A stretch of 64,000 nucleotides of DNA from Rhexocercosporidium sp. MPI-PUGE-AT-0058 (lineage: Eukaryota > Ascomycota > Leotiomycetes > Helotiales): contig JAGTJL010000020.1 in assembly GCA_020746875.1 (NCBI GenBank), positions 868,001 to 932,000 of the forward strand. The letters run 5' to 3'. The notes below the pieces were generated by a model that saw nothing but the letters and a program-made list of their open reading frames with translations, was not told where the DNA came from and ran no database searches. A program made the translations under genes and the position numbers. Every line of letters begins with the position of its first letter. Position 1 is the first letter of the stretch. Shown piece by piece: positions 1 to 11,984 of this stretch.

Positions 1-1
1 G

Positions 2-88
2 TTCCGAGCGGAGCTTGCGCGGATTGGGAGGATACTTTATGATTCGGTTCTGGAAGGGGCTGAGAGGGAAGAGTGGCTTCAGCTATGA
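2..88 (+). CDS. 3' end of an unrecognised gene (partial, left edge)
   Basis: An open frame enters from the left edge and ends at TGA (86-88), giving 28 residues with a natural-looking, amphipathic composition (start FRAELARIGRILYD, end EEWLQL). No start codon or intron boundary is visible, so only the C-terminus of a plus-strand gene would be present. The fragment is too short for me to name a family. It could also be a chance frame, but the alternation of charged and hydrophobic residues is more protein-like than the other two frames. Confidence 0.4.
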   Translation, partial: FRAELARIGRILYDSVLEGAEREEWLQL

Positions 89-1054
89 GGAAATCTTCCT
101 GGGCTGCTTTGCCTTGGAGATATATCTACCGGAAGCAAATTCCAAAAGAGTGTGTATATCACTTGTTCGAGCCATTTGCTATGGCACATGCGAGGTAAAT
201 GGAGAGGCAAAACATAGGAGCCAAGCCAAGCGAGGCGATGAAGCGAGGAAGGAAAGAGGCAAAACCCAAGTCAATGGTGGCCAATACCAACCTTTCAAAC
301 ATACACAAAGTTTTCAGAGCGTTAGACTAGCGGTGACATATCCTCTATACTAGGTCTGCATCAACACTACCCCTCTCGACGTCTCAACCTCGGTGATATT
401 CGCAGGTGTTTATACCCACCCCGACTTCGGAGTTCTACAAACGCCGCCTTTCACACTCCGGCCCAGGATATCAATCAAAATATCGGAGCAGCAGCACGGC
501 TACATGCGGATCTCACAGAATCTAATCTTATCTCTTACTTTGAAGGACGACCCAGCTTCTACTTATTCTCTGTGCTCTTGGCTTTCTACAACAAGACAGT
601 CATATCTGGGGTTTTGGTTCCGAAGGCGGCGTGCGATATCTGAATCGGGTGGTATCTAGTATCGAGATATGATAAATATATTGTAAATAATGCTTTAAAC
701 GCATCTCACTCTCAACAGAGAGGAGGGAGTCACGTTTTAAATTAAAAAAAACCCATGGGTATAGCCAGCCCAACCCAAATGCAAATGTTCTAAACGCCAA
801 TACTCCCATGAAAATGCCCAATCCCTCTATACCAGCCGTCTGTCTATGCACCATCCATCATCAACCCTCTATTCCCAAGATCTACCACAAAACTCCATAA
901 ATTAAAACCCTCTCATCCCACCACATCTCCCTGCTCATAGATCCATTACTGCCCACATCCCATCCCATCCCTCTCCTCATCCAGCCCAGCTCAGATCCCT
1001 TTCATAAATAAAACATTCGAATTTCCTGCCCCTTTCTCTCTTCTCAAGACACTC
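89..1054. other. intergenic, no gene seen
   Basis: AT-rich stretch with an A-run near 744 and C/T-rich blocks towards 1050. Open frames here start on non-ATG codons and lack conserved character. It probably holds the 3' UTRs of the partial gene on the left and of the small minus-strand gene on the right. Confidence 0.5.
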
Positions 1055-1246
1055 TCACAACCGCCCCCTCAAATGCGCCATCTCCTCGATACTCCTCAAC
1101 GTCTGCGTCTTCCTCTCATAATTCGCCTCCTCGACCTGCATGGCGACTCTCCGGCGGAAGATCTGGAGCCCGCAACTCCCGGCGAATGTACATGTCCCTG
1201 CGACGGCGAGACGGGCGGGGAGTTGGGTGAGGATTGTTTTGTACAT
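1055..1246 (-). CDS. small hypothetical protein, 63 aa, one membrane segment
   Basis: ATG at 1246 (minus strand) opens an intronless 63-residue frame ending at 1055. The longer upstream extension of the frame is low-complexity and starts on a non-ATG codon, so I chose this internal ATG. The protein has a basic, Ser/Thr/Ala-type N-terminus (MYKTILTQLPARLAVAG), a short hydrophobic stretch at about residues 12-28, then a charged helix rich in E and R. This layout would fit a small mitochondrial or membrane-associated protein. I do not recognise the family, and the gene itself is not certain. Confidence 0.45.
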   Translation of the reverse strand: MYKTILTQLPARLAVAGTCTFAGSCGLQIFRRRVAMQVEEANYERKTQTLRSIEEMAHLRGRL

Positions 1247-1870
1247 TGAATTTTGAGTGGGTTGGGTTGGCGGGTGAGTCTTTTGTGATGAAGTCGGTCG
1301 GTGGTGGCGGGGATAGAGTTTTTGGGGTGAGGTGAATTGTATATTTGACGAGGTGGAGGCGAGAAGGCTAAGCGAATGGATGTGTTGTTGTTTTGTTCTG
1401 TTTGTCCTGTCTGTTGGTTTTGTCCGTATTTGTACGTGTACTGTACTTGCGTGGTATGGCAAAAGTAAAAGATGAACAGGAAGAAGCTTTCTCAAATATA
1501 TAAATATCGGCACAACGATCCCGCTTGCATGCAGGCATTAACAGCAAAGCGAGGCAAGGCAAGCTCTAGAATTTTCCAGGGGGGAAGGAAATTTTCGGCT
1601 CCGTTGATGTGGTTGGTTGGCGGTGCCGTGTGGTTGTGGTGTGTGGTCGACAGGGCTGAGAATTCTCACCAATAGGGAGGAAGTGTTGGTGGAGATGTCC
1701 CGAGGGGTTTGAGTGGTGCGGGCCGATGACATATCTGATGACCGAGCCTCCTCATCTCCTAAGGTCAAACTTTCTCACAGAATATATCGATGTCTAGTGC
1801 ATCTAAAAATACGAAGTAAGAGATTAGGATCAAAGGACAGCATGTGACTACATGAAATCATCTACCTATC
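1247..1870. other. intergenic, no gene seen
   Basis: Probable upstream region of the 63-residue minus-strand gene. T/G-rich near 1380-1440 (C/A-rich as read by that gene). No feature beyond weak low complexity was found. Confidence 0.5.
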
Positions 1871-2432
1871 TCACTTCCTCCTCACACCCCACGGAAATGT
1901 GACCCTCAGAATCGTTCCTCTCCTGGAAGGCACACTAGTCTCCTTAACCTCCCCAGCTTCTCGTTCGCGCTCCTCTCGTTTCTGCTTCTTCTCCCATCTG
2001 ACTTTCCTATCTTTCTCCCTCTCAGCTCGCCATTTGGCCTTGATGTTGCGGCGGGCTTCGATCCCTATTTCTATTTGTCAGTACATCTATCTCGTATCCG
2101 CTTCGTTCTTCCAGCTTCACAGTCACCATTCCATGATACAAAACCAGGACGAGAAAACTACGAGATCATACCAAAAAAAGGAATTGAGAAAGAAAAAACC
2201 CACAAACATCATCCTTCCCTCTCCCCACTAAAGCCCACAACTCCTCGACTCTATCCTCCACAAATTCCCCCACATATCTCCTTCTCCTATTCCGACCTCC
2301 ACTCTCATCCCAAATCCCACCTCTATTCCCAACCCCGACCCCAAGTCCAGCGATATGCAATACCTGATAGATAGCTACGCCTAGGATAGCAGATGTTTTG
2401 AAGCGCAAGGCGGTGCTGAGCGTGCTGAGCAT
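1871..2432 (-). CDS. small hypothetical membrane protein, 140 aa, two exons
   Basis: Two exons on the minus strand: 2432-2204 and 2064-1871. The intron (2065-2203) has a GTGGGT donor and, at its 3' end, a clear TACTGAC branch site followed by an ATAG acceptor. Joining them keeps the frame and gives 140 residues. The N-terminus carries one hydrophobic segment (ILGVAIYQVLHIAG, about residues 15-30). The C-terminal half is very basic and helical, rich in K, R and E, and ends FPWGVRRK. The layout suggests a single-pass membrane protein with a charged tail, perhaps mitochondrial. I do not recognise the family. The donor is the least certain part of the model. Confidence 0.5.
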
Positions 2433-3046
2433 GAGTGGGGCTGCGAGATGCGAGTTGTGCGAAGGCGGGTGGGGAGGGACATTTTCATGGCCAGGGTTTG
2501 TGAGTACACTGGTCTCTTGGTGAGGTAGAGGTAGAGGTAAAGTGTAGTGTTTAAAGCCTAAAGTTGAAATTGAAATTGAAATTGGAATCATAATTGAAAG
2601 CAGCTTTGGCGTTTTAGGGTTGCGCTTCGAGATCGGGGGGAAAGTTTGCAACACGGCAAATTAAGGCGAGATGATTGAGAAACGAAATTCGTACACTCCA
2701 GGGCATGCACTAGCTTTCGCCTATATGTAGCTCTGTGTGGTGAATTTGACTTGGAGGTGAATCGCAAAAATTGAGTGATCCATGGATGAACTATTGTCAC
2801 GACTAGGTGACGGGACGAAAGTTCGGTTCCAAATAATCAAACGGCAACGAAAATAGGAACGATAACAAGATAAGCTATCTTAGTAATTGTTCGGTGATAT
2901 GTGATACGATATGTGCCCTGGATAAATAGAAGCATAAGGCCACAGTCTATGCAAAACGCCCCTCCATATCTAAACACGCTTCTCATGTTCGCTCGCTTGT
3001 AAATTCAACTCTCGCTAACTCCGCCCATAGGATATCTGTACTTCAC
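2433..3046. other. intergenic with short tandem repeats
   Basis: Lies between the start of the 140-residue gene and the stop of the MFS gene, both on the minus strand. It contains a GAGGTA x3 run (about 2522-2539) and a TTGAAA run (2564-2585), both close to the start of the small gene. Nothing coding was recognised. Confidence 0.5.
2564..2585. repeat. TTGAAA microsatellite
   Basis: Three and a half copies of the hexamer TTGAAA in the promoter side of the small minus-strand gene. Simple-sequence repeat, probably slippage. Confidence 0.6.
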
Positions 3047-4833
3047 TCAAGCCTCTCTCTCTTGCAGTTCCCTCTCTTCCTTCTCGCGCAGTTGGTGAGT
3101 ATACCAAATGCTCCATAGACTGACACCCAGCCCTGCTAAACAAGCAAATACGGTGATGACATATGCGCTGCGGTAGCAGGCCAGTCCCTCTGTACATTCG
3201 CGCTCGCCTCCTGGCTTCACGATACTGTGTTTGTCAAAGACGAAGCCGTAAAAAAGGTTGAAGATATTTCCACTGATGACTGGGCTGAGTGTCATGCATC
3301 CCCAGTTGGTACTTAGGCCATGAACTCCAAATGCCTCGGCGACGAGTGAAGGGAAGCATCCAAAGAGGAAGCCGTAAGCCAGGCCAGTCAGACTGGAAAC
3401 TAGAGTGAGGTAGTGCGGGTTCTCAATAGAAAGCGCAAAGGTTTGAGCTGCCAAGAAAATCAGGGCAGCGATAGTGAGACACCATAGGCGTGAGGCGTGC
3501 AGAACCTTGTGAAGGAAGTCCGAGCCGACACCTGGCTCATGTCAGTATCAGAATATTCAATAGCAAAGTCTTACTGACCACTCGACAAGCGTCCAACGAA
3601 ACTACAGACAGAGAGAATCGAGACGTGCATGGCTTGGCGCTTGTTGATAAAATCGTCGCTAACAGAATCATCGTAATGGCGCCACAACGCATTCGCATCA
3701 TTCCCGATATTACTACAGGATGTCAGTGACAACACTCCTCCGAGAACGATCCCAACTCACTTGATAGTCATCAAGCCAACTCCAGTCAATATGCCCATAA
3801 GCATGAAGAGTTGCCAAAATTCGATCATTGGGAGCATTTTTAAACCTCGAATATCTGTACGATGAGCATGGTCCTTAATATTGATTTCTTCGGGGTCGTC
3901 CCCAGGGCTCGAGGATGTGGATTTGGACATCAAGGAGGAGGTTTCCGTATCGGTATTGACGCCTTCGGCTACCTCTTCCCCTACATCGTAATGATTTAGG
4001 GCTTCTGTCTCCTCTGGAGGCGCAACTAAATTGGATGGCCTACCTGGTTCTTGACCTGCCAGCTGGGCCCGATGCTTTGCCTCCTCCGATTTAGTCCTAT
4101 GAAGTCGATTCGAGTCCGCTCGGGTACGACCAGCCGTTGTCGGGACGGCCGTATAGTGGGGGTGTGGGAGGACTCGAAGGAAGAAGAACCCAACGAAGAC
4201 AATTCCAAAAGTCCCACATGCCAACAGCATCAAGAAGTCTCCCGTAGATCCTGGCATGATAAACTGTGCAAACATCGAGAAGAAGAAGGCGCTCAACCCG
4301 AATGCTGCCAGGGGGAATCCCGTTGCTGTCCCTCGGTGGTGTGGCCAATTTAACGCTGATGTCTTGATAGCTGCAGCAAAAGCAGCACATCCTCCTAATC
4401 CAGAGAAGAATGAGAACATGCAGAGTAACGGCATCGACCCCGAACCTCGATCGTATGCTTGGTGTAGAGGAAAGTAGCCCGCGGCTAGTAGTAAAGCTCC
4501 CAACACAACAGCAGGTCGGGGACCTTTTGTATCAACCAAAATCCCAACAGGTATGCCCATCGAATACATTCCTAGGTTGCCGGACAGTCCCTGAGAACGT
4601 TAGGAGATGGTCCGCGAAGGTAAAGGGGATCGTACTATCAAATTCTGCTCTGTTGAGGAGAGCTTGAGCTTCTCCGCGAATGCAGGCCCCCATGCTGAAT
4701 AGACATACTGCTCTGGTCAGTATTGCTTGTAGATATGGACCGGAAGGCATACATTAGACCCGCATGCTAATGAGATAGCTGTCGCAGCAATGCTCGAGAC
4801 AATTCTCGCAGTATGAAGTGATTTCTCTGCCAT
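3047..4833 (-). CDS. MFS transporter, nodulin-like/monocarboxylate-type, 533 aa
   Basis: Five minus-strand exons: 4833-4753, 4707-4636, 4590-3761, 3712-3579 and 3531-3047. All junctions keep the frame and use GT-AG signals. The protein begins MAEKSLHTARIVSSIAA and has about 12 membrane helices in two halves. Between them lies a long polar loop (about residues 195-285) rich in S, E and T. Features of the nodulin-like/YMR155W/MCH1-like branch of the major facilitator superfamily include VYSAWGPAFAEKL in the first helix pair, GNLGMYSMGIPVG, and the late segment GVHGLSTNWGCM. The substrate cannot be told from sequence; the monocarboxylate label is inherited from yeast Mch1 and is uncertain. The C-terminus is a short charged tail (EKEERELQEREA). 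Confidence 0.85.
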
Positions 4834-5386
4834 GATGGGTAGCTGTAGGGTGGGATAAGGGCTAATTATGTATCGGAGCTGGATAAAGCGTTGTCGGAGT
4901 CGATGGATGTTCAGGGGCGTGTCACTTGTTGATCATGGCGAAGGGAGTGCAGCTGTTGGAAGTCAGGGCATCGCGAATCAATCGCGTGTCAATGTGTAAT
5001 CTCTCAAGTCGTACATCGATGGGATGGTGAGATGTGTAAAGTTGGTTCCATAAATCTAGTCGCAAGATGGATATGCCGCATCCTTGGCCGTGTTATCTGG
5101 ATATCGGCATCCACGTCAGGTACGGCGCGGGGCAGCTGCCCAAGTCACATTCCACGCCCTCCAAGCAGCCAAGGCGAGAAGGCCAGAAGGCGAGGCTAGC
5201 CCGATCATTCAGCCAAGCCTCCTCTTTCCGCGCGGCTCTGGCTCTGGCTCTGGACGTCTTCAAGTCTCTCCATCTCCACTCCATCGCATCGCATGCGCCT
5301 TCATCAATCACTCAAGGGCTGGATATCAAGCAGTGATTGAACCACCGCCGGCCAAGTCCATCTCTACTACAACATAATTCAGCATA
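4834..5386. promoter_or_regulatory. divergent promoter region, MFS gene / TMS1
   Basis: The 553 bases lie between the start codons of the divergent MFS gene (minus) and the TMS1 gene (plus). C/T-rich tracts and a CTGGCTCTGGCTCTGG run occur at about 5236-5251. No strong operator-like motif was seen. Confidence 0.5.
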
Positions 5387-6941
5387 ATGGGTGCTTTACT
5401 CTCTCTGCCACTGCTGGCAGTGCCCAGCATGGGAACCGTACGTGAAGGCTCCGAGGTGCCATCAACAGGCAGACACTGACTTCAACAGCTCATCGGGTTC
5501 ATGGCAAGTTGCTGTGGTGCGGCGACTTGCTCTGCAGTGTGTAGTGCTTGTGGGAAATGCGGTAACAGGTAAGTCTTCCCGCAACAGATGAAATCATGAA
5601 ATCGTGCGTCTAATATCCTTCAGCGTTGCCACTCGTATTGCCTACGCCCTCATTCTCCTCATCAATTCGATATTATCATGGATAATGCTCACGCCATGGG
5701 CGATCAAGAAACTGCAACATTTGACCTTGGATTATATGGAGATTGTTTGCCCGAATGGCCCTTGTTACGGATGGGTTGCGGTCCACCGAATCAACTTTGC
5801 TCTTGGAGTCTTCCACATAATAATGGGATTCATCTTACTCGGCGTCAACTCTTCGAAGAATCCTCGAGCGGCGATACAGAATGGCTTCTGGGGTCCTAAG
5901 ATCATTGCTTGGTTAGCCTTGATCGTGGTCTCCTTTCTCATTCCGGACTCGTTTTTCTTCGTATGGGGCAACTATATCTCTTTCGCAGCAGCGACAGGAT
6001 TCCTTCTTCTTGGATTAATTCTCTTAGTCGACCTCGCACACTCCTGGGCCGAATATTGTTTAGAGCAAATTGAAGCGAAGGATTCTCGGGCTTGGAGAGG
6101 TATCCTTATTGGTTCCACTTTGGGAATGTATGCTGCTTCTTTGGCTATGACCATCGTTCAGTATATCTTCTTCGCAGCAGGCGGATGTTCCATGAATCAA
6201 ACCGCCATTACTCTCAACTTGATCTTCCTCTTGGTTGTATCTGGAATCTCGGTCCACCCCGCTGTCCAGGAATACAACCCTAAAGCAGGACTTGCTCAAT
6301 CCGCCATGGTCGCAGTCTATTGCACATATCTTACCATGTCGGCCGTTTCTATGGAGCCAGACGATAAGCACTGCAATCCTCTCATCCGTGCTCAGGGCAC
6401 TCGTACTACCTCGATCGTTATTGGCGCCATTGTCACGATGTTGACTGTTGCGTATACGACCACCAGAGCTGCTACCCAAGGAGTCGCTCTCGGAGGCAAG
6501 GGCAAAAGCATCAGACTCCCAGATGAGGATGAGCACAACCTAGTCACCCAGCAACCCGACAGCCGTCGTGAGATGCGCGCCGCAGCACTCCGCCAAGCAG
6601 TTGCAGAAGGAAGTCTTCCAGCAGACGCCTTACTCGACGACGACGATGACAGCGAGACCGGCGCCGATAGCCCCAAGGACGATGAGCGCAACTCAACTCA
6701 ATACAACTACACACTTTTCCATGTTATTTTCTTCCTCGCCACTGCCTGGGTCGCAACACTCCTCACCATGAACATTGAGGAATCCACTAAATCGGGCGCA
6801 CTGGAAGACTTTGCGCCAGTCGGCAGGACGTACTGGGCTAGTTGGGTCAAGATTGTAAGCGCTTGGGCCTGCTACGGCATCTACACCTGGACTCTCGTAG
6901 CGCCCATCGTGCTACCAGACAGGTTTGATTTCTCGGACTAG
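5387..6941 (+). CDS. TMS1: TMS1/Serinc-family membrane protein, 482 aa
   Basis: Three exons: 5387-5437, 5489-5568 and 5624-6941. The short first exons restore the typical Serinc N-terminus, with a Cys-rich segment (ASCCGAATCSAVCSACGKCG) next to the first membrane helix. About 10-11 hydrophobic helices follow. A polar, Asp-rich loop (LLDDDDDSETGADS) precedes the last two, and the protein ends in VAPIVLPDRFDFSD. Family knowledge: Serinc/TMS proteins are eukaryotic multi-pass proteins of the endomembrane system, linked to serine-derived lipids and to lipid scrambling; yeast Tms1 is vacuolar. Length fits the family. The first exon is only 17 codons and would be missed by a naive gene model. Confidence 0.9.
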
Positions 6942-7891
6942 AGCAGGAGTGAGAGAGGGACGGTTTGTATTAAGCGTTGGTTGTATTAAGTTAGGTATTT
7001 GTTGCATTGAAATGGCGGTCATTGCATTTTTGTTTTCGAGGCATGGCGTTACTTATATCATATTTGCGACTGCAATACATTTTTTTTTGCATGTCAAAGC
7101 CCAGAGGTCTTCTTTCAGTCCTAGCATCTCTATCTATCCGGTCTCCTCGTAGTGTGATACTGAAAACTGCCTTTTTTCCTCTCTCCCCTCTCTCCTCCCT
7201 TCTCTTACCACTCAACCTTCGTACCATCTCATCCATTGACTCTTCAATCCCATCCCAACCACCCCATCACCACCACTACCTACAATCAAACCCTCAACTA
7301 TGCCACGTCATACTCCGCTCAGCTCAGCTCAGCTCAGCTCAACTCAGCTCAACTCCCCTCTCTCTCTACCCCCCCTCTCTCTACCACGAGTCACCTCACC
7401 CCACCGCACCGCACCCTCCATATCTATTATAGTATCGCTACCAAACACAGTGAACAAACAAAGCTCACATCCCTCACTATCAAACCAAACACATTGGCGA
7501 AAATGTAGCACTTGGCGAAAGCTGCTTTGCATATCGCAGTGAAAGTCTAATTAGGGGGTTTTTAGCTGTTTGTTTGTCCTGGGGTTTGGATAGGTGGGTC
7601 ATGATGGATGAAGAGGGGAGGAGGGAAGTGGATTCGTTTTTTTCCCCCCTGAGCTGAGGAGCTGTGATTGTAGTTCTGTTCTGGCTTTGTTGGGTTGAGT
7701 GAGGAGGGGATGGGAGGTGGAAGGGATGGGTTTCGTTGGAGTCTAGTACAAGTATTAACTGGGACATTCGGAACAAAGCAAGGTACAGAAAGAATTTTTG
7801 AATTCCTGATAATAACTATCCTCTCAACCTTGATCAAGAAATTCATACAAAATAAAAAACCTAGCTACCAAAACAACTCAAACATGTTAGC
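6942..7891. other. intergenic, pyrimidine-rich, no gene seen
   Basis: Lies between the 3' end of the TMS1 gene and the 3' end of the convergent dehydrogenase gene. It contains long C/T tracts (7170-7220 and 7350-7400) and a pentamer repeat. Short open frames here are low-complexity. Confidence 0.6.
7317..7354. repeat. AGCTC pentamer microsatellite
   Basis: About seven and a half copies of the pentamer AGCTC, two of them changed to AACTC. It lies between two convergent genes. Simple-sequence repeat with no sign of coding use. Confidence 0.75.
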
Positions 7892-9104
7892 TCAAATACC
7901 CCTTCCACCATCAACCTCCAAGCAAGTCCCCGTAATGAACTTCGCCTCGTCACTCGCCAGATAGAGACAGTAATTCGCGACATCAGTCGGGTCAGTAAGT
8001 CTTCCAAGCGGGACATTGAAGAGAAATTTCTTGAAGTTCTCCTCTGTTGGGGGAACGCCGACGAAGGTCTCGAAGAGTCCTGTGCCGCTCAGGAGGGGAC
8101 AGACGGAGTTGACGCGGATCTGCTTGTCGCCGTATTCGGCTGCTAGGCCTTTGGTTGCCTGGGAAGTTGTTAGAGACTTCCGTGGTTTCCTCCATTAGAG
8201 CCAGAGATGGGGGTAGGGGAGGGAGGAGGGGAGGGAGACGTACGTTCGTAACGGCGGCTTTACTTGCGTTGTACCTAGGTACATATCTTTGAGTCAGTAT
8301 GCCTGTTCGGGGAGATTTCTCAGAGTGATGTCTCCGGTACACAAGGAAGTCTTCAGGAGCAATTGCCCCTTAATTTGCTGAAAAGAGACATTTACTCCAG
8401 AAAGTGTACTTACCAGACGAGACCGGGTCTTGGTCTCGTGGCTCCGATGGATGCGATATTGACGATTGAACCTCCTTCGCCTTGGTTGATGAGGTTGGGG
8501 ATAAAGTGTCTAGCGGAGTGGAAGATACTCTTCACGTTGACGGCGAAAACCTTGTCGAATTCGTCTTCTGTGACTTCTGCTGTTGGCTATTTGGTCATCA
8601 GTGTGACTCGTTGATGTCATAGAAAAGTGGAGTACCTTGTTCTTGTAACTTGTACCTGCGTTGTTGATCAAGATGTCCATTCGGCCCCATTTTGAGAGTG
8701 TGATCTCCATCAAGTTCTCCCAGTCACCTTCTTGGGCGACATTGATCTTGACGAAATGCATGGACTTTGGTTGGAAGTTTGCGACTCTTTCGCCGCCAAC
8801 TGGACTTTTTAATGTTAGATGATTATTAAAGAGGCTGCTTAGGAGTATCAAACGGAACTGGACACCCCACCGTTGATATCCAGCGTCCGGCTTCTCACCT
8901 GGAAGCCAATCGTGGGAAGAGCAAAGATATGAGGATATGTGGATATAGTCGAAAACAAACTTACTCCATATCTGCAACGATGACTTTACAGCCTTCTTCC
9001 GCGAATCTCTTGGAAATAGCTTCACCAAATCCAGAGCCGCCACCAGTGACAATAGCAACCTTACCCTGGAGACGAGAACCCAGAACTTTAGGATCTTGAG
9101 ACAT
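7892..9104 (-). CDS. short-chain dehydrogenase/reductase, 259 aa
   Basis: Five minus-strand exons: 9104-8965, 8804-8636, 8586-8414, 8274-8244 and 8158-7892. Exon 4 is only 31 bases and carries the catalytic YNASK motif. The classical SDR signature is complete: the nucleotide-binding TGGGSGFG (about residues 20-27), an acidic residue after the second strand (VADMD), NNAG, the catalytic Ser in NIASIG, and Y162-x3-K166. The end EVDGGRGI is typical of the family's C-terminus. Length is normal. The acidic residue after beta-2 suggests NAD(H) preference, which is an inference. Closest in style to 3-oxoacyl-ACP-reductase-like or glucose-1-dehydrogenase-like SDRs; the substrate is unknown. The upstream region has one GCGGGG site near 9413. 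Confidence 0.9.
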
Positions 9105-9570
9105 AGTGATTGACTTCAGTGATTTGCTCTGATTCAAATCCTTGCTGAATGGAAAAGAGTCGGAGTTAAAATAGGTTTGAGGAAGGAAAGTATTCAAAGT
9201 AGCTGACAGTGGCACCAGCTACTTCAGGGGTACAATGTCGTACGATCTTTACTTGTGAATGTTCGGAAAGAGAAGAACGTGTAGTCAAATGAGTAGAGAG
9301 GTTGAAAGGAAGATGAAGCAGAAAGAGTAAATTATATTCGAAGAAAATGGAAAGATGAAGACCAGGAAGGACTTAGAGGGGAAAGTGGCATGAGGGGTAA
9401 CCACGTGATGATGCGGGGTTGTGTACCAGCCATATTTCCGGTGTAAGCCTCCGTTTCTCGCAGCAGCAGATGTTGCTAGACATTCTGAGAGAAGGTAGTA
9501 TTGATGGTTAAGAGAATGTACCTAGGTTAAAGTACACGATGTCTAGTGTTGACAAGTCAGTAGGTAAGGT

Positions 9571-9612
9571 AGATGAAGAGAGCAGCACATAAGATGAAGA
9601 GAGCAGCACATA
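9571..9612. repeat. perfect 21-bp tandem duplication
   Basis: The 21-base unit AGATGAAGAGAGCAGCACAT-A occurs twice, head to tail, without a mismatch (9571-9591 and 9592-9612). The identity points to a recent slippage or duplication event. Confidence 0.85.
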
Positions 9613-11795
9613 AGCGACCTCCTGTCAAAAATCAACATCAATATTCGAAGCGACGACGACCTCGGCCTTAGCTCATCGGACGGCTACCTCAACGAGGTCT
9701 CTCGAAGTCGCCCCTTTGCCGTCCTTCTCAGCTCTCGTGTTGTCAGGATAGAAGTTTCCTCGTATCTTATAAACACAGCCTCACCTCGCGCTGGTAGCAC
9801 ACGTCCTCAAGCTTCTACAGAGTGCCGGGTGATCTGGCCATGAGTTTGCGCCACAAGCGTGGACTCAAGCTTTTGAATTACGCGGCTGTGTGTTCCGTGT
9901 TCAAGGGATCTGTAACTTTCATTACCCTACTGTACTGTATCTCATGTGGTGGTACTGATGGATGGATGTCTGCAGAATGAGTACCTTGCAAGAAAGGTCA
10001 AGAGATCAGAAATAAGATCCCAGAAATGTAAATTTAAAGCAAGATGCCATGGATGGGTTTCTGAGTAAGATGCACACTTTATCGATATTGGTACCTTCTT
10101 ATCGCAACCCTGCTTTCATCTCCGCCTTGCATCCGGCTTGGTATTCCAACGCCGAGAAGAGGCGTTTTATCAGCCGTGTTTGCCGCTCACCGTGGGAGAG
10201 AAGGCAAGAAACCAAGTTTCTTAGCCACAACGTCAAGTAAGTAACCGAAGGTTGGGGATAGAAGAGAGGAGGGAGCAATACAGGCGGGGTTTCTAAAGGA
10301 TTTGGCGAGCTCTGACGGGCAGAGGGGTCAAGATAACAAAAGTCGCGTCAAGCGTTGTGAGCGCCAGCCAGCCTCACCACACAAATAGCGAATGAGAAGA
10401 CGTGGAAACGCAATATTTGAGAGACAAGGATGCGCGAGAACGTCATAAGCCTTTGCATGCAGCTTTTTGCGCCACTCAGGACCTGGGCGGTTGTACTTGC
10501 GGACATAGATGCAGATGCTCCCGCTGGCTGAATCTGATAGGGCATTACAGTGCCATCCTTGCCACGAAGCAAAGGCTAAGCCAAGCTTTTGAGAATTGAT
10601 AGATGGGAAAGTCATCGTCGTAGTCTACAGTTTTCAGAATCCTCGCTACTTCTGGAGCTGAAGCTAGAAGTGTTTTTCTACCTGCAGCCTCGTGCTTGAC
10701 CATGCGACTCGAAATAGCATTTGTCCGACACACCAAGCGGGGTGTGTCGCTAAAAGATGGCCCGCCCAATTCGATGCTGCGATTGTCTCCTAGTGTGGGG
10801 TTCTTTGTGCAGGCACCTCTAGAGTGAAGCACATGCACGAGAACTTGCATATACTTGGACAGGACTCAGAACAATCGATGCTGTTGTTGTGGATGATGTT
10901 ATCAGTGTGCCGGAGGGATATGACTTGCTGGCTGCTGATTCGGTGAACCGCACATCTTTAGGAGAGGATATGTTAGATGAAGCAATTTTATGGCAAGCCC
11001 CCTGGCCGAATGTCACCATTCATTAGTCCCACAGCCTTGACCACTTCCACTTCCCAGCCTCCTCTTAGGACTGACCTCCACGCCTAGCCACCTTCTTTTC
11101 CACGAAGCACCACCATGGTGCCCTTGGATGTGATTTGACCAGCGAATTCGGGACGACAAGTACACCGTACGTGCTGGATCATAGCGACTACATGACGTTG
11201 ACCCGATCCGAAACGTCTGCTGCTGACCTCAAATGGGATGGACGAATTTTGTAGCGTTGCTCTCTCTCGGGCAAACACGCTACAGCACTGCCAGGGATTG
11301 TGCATTCAGTAGCTTGAGGAGCTTCACCACTTCACCTCACTCGCTGTTTGGGAGCAGAAACATGCCTCGAGCATGCACAGTCTTCAGCCTCCAGGCTGGA
11401 ATTTCCGCTGTAGCATCACCCCATGCTCTGCGTTGCAGCAAGATGTTGGTTGGAGCAGTTTTTTGACTCTGTGACCGGGAAACCAGAATAATGTACCGCA
11501 TACTATGGCAGTAAGCGAGCTTGTTGTACCTGACAGTCAGAGGTACAGGGCAATTCATAACATGTAGAATGAATGTTGATGAGGCCATATCAAACCATAG
11601 CAAACCTATCAGAGACGCAAGTGACCTGCCGGCGGCTGTTGTCTCCACGCTGGCTGGAGATACCGGTACTTTTCCCCGTGGGTGACAGTGATAGTGACAT
11701 GACAATACATCGGACTCGGGCTTTAGTGGGCTTGCACCCCCTGGAAGCAGCCCATCCCGAATCGGTGATGCAGTAGAAGCTCGAAGCTCGAGGCT

Positions 11796-11812
11796 CCGTA
11801 CCGTACCGTACC
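11796..11812. repeat. GTACC short tandem repeat
   Basis: Three and a bit copies of CCGTA/GTACC follow a doubled AAGCTCG segment (11778-11791). Small simple repeat in the gene-free stretch. Confidence 0.6.
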
Positions 11813-11937
11813 AGCATGCCATGCCTGCCAGACCATGACACTGTAGATCGCATTTCGCCGTTTTGCTTCCGTCTCTTTCTCTTCTCTCCTTCCTCCCTCC
11901 TTCTTCGTTCTGTCACCCACACTGTCGCTCACTCCTC

Positions 11938-11984
11938 TGTTTGTTCGTTCGTTCGTTTGTTCGTTCGTTCGCTCGCGCGTGCGT
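11938..11984. repeat. TTCG-type microsatellite
   Basis: Run of TTCG tetramers with two TTTG variants, passing into a GCTCGCGCGTGCG tail. It lies about 600 bases upstream of the BST1 start codon. Simple-sequence repeat. Confidence 0.75.

Noticed and set aside
7236..7542. Ser/Gln/Leu-rich frames over the AGCTC repeat
   Set aside because: Low-complexity translation of a microsatellite in a convergent spacer.
10328..10850. Overlapping minus-strand frames of 74 to 101 residues in the gene-free stretch
   Set aside because: No conserved motif, no supported splicing between them and non-ATG starts; I could not support a gene or a named pseudogene.
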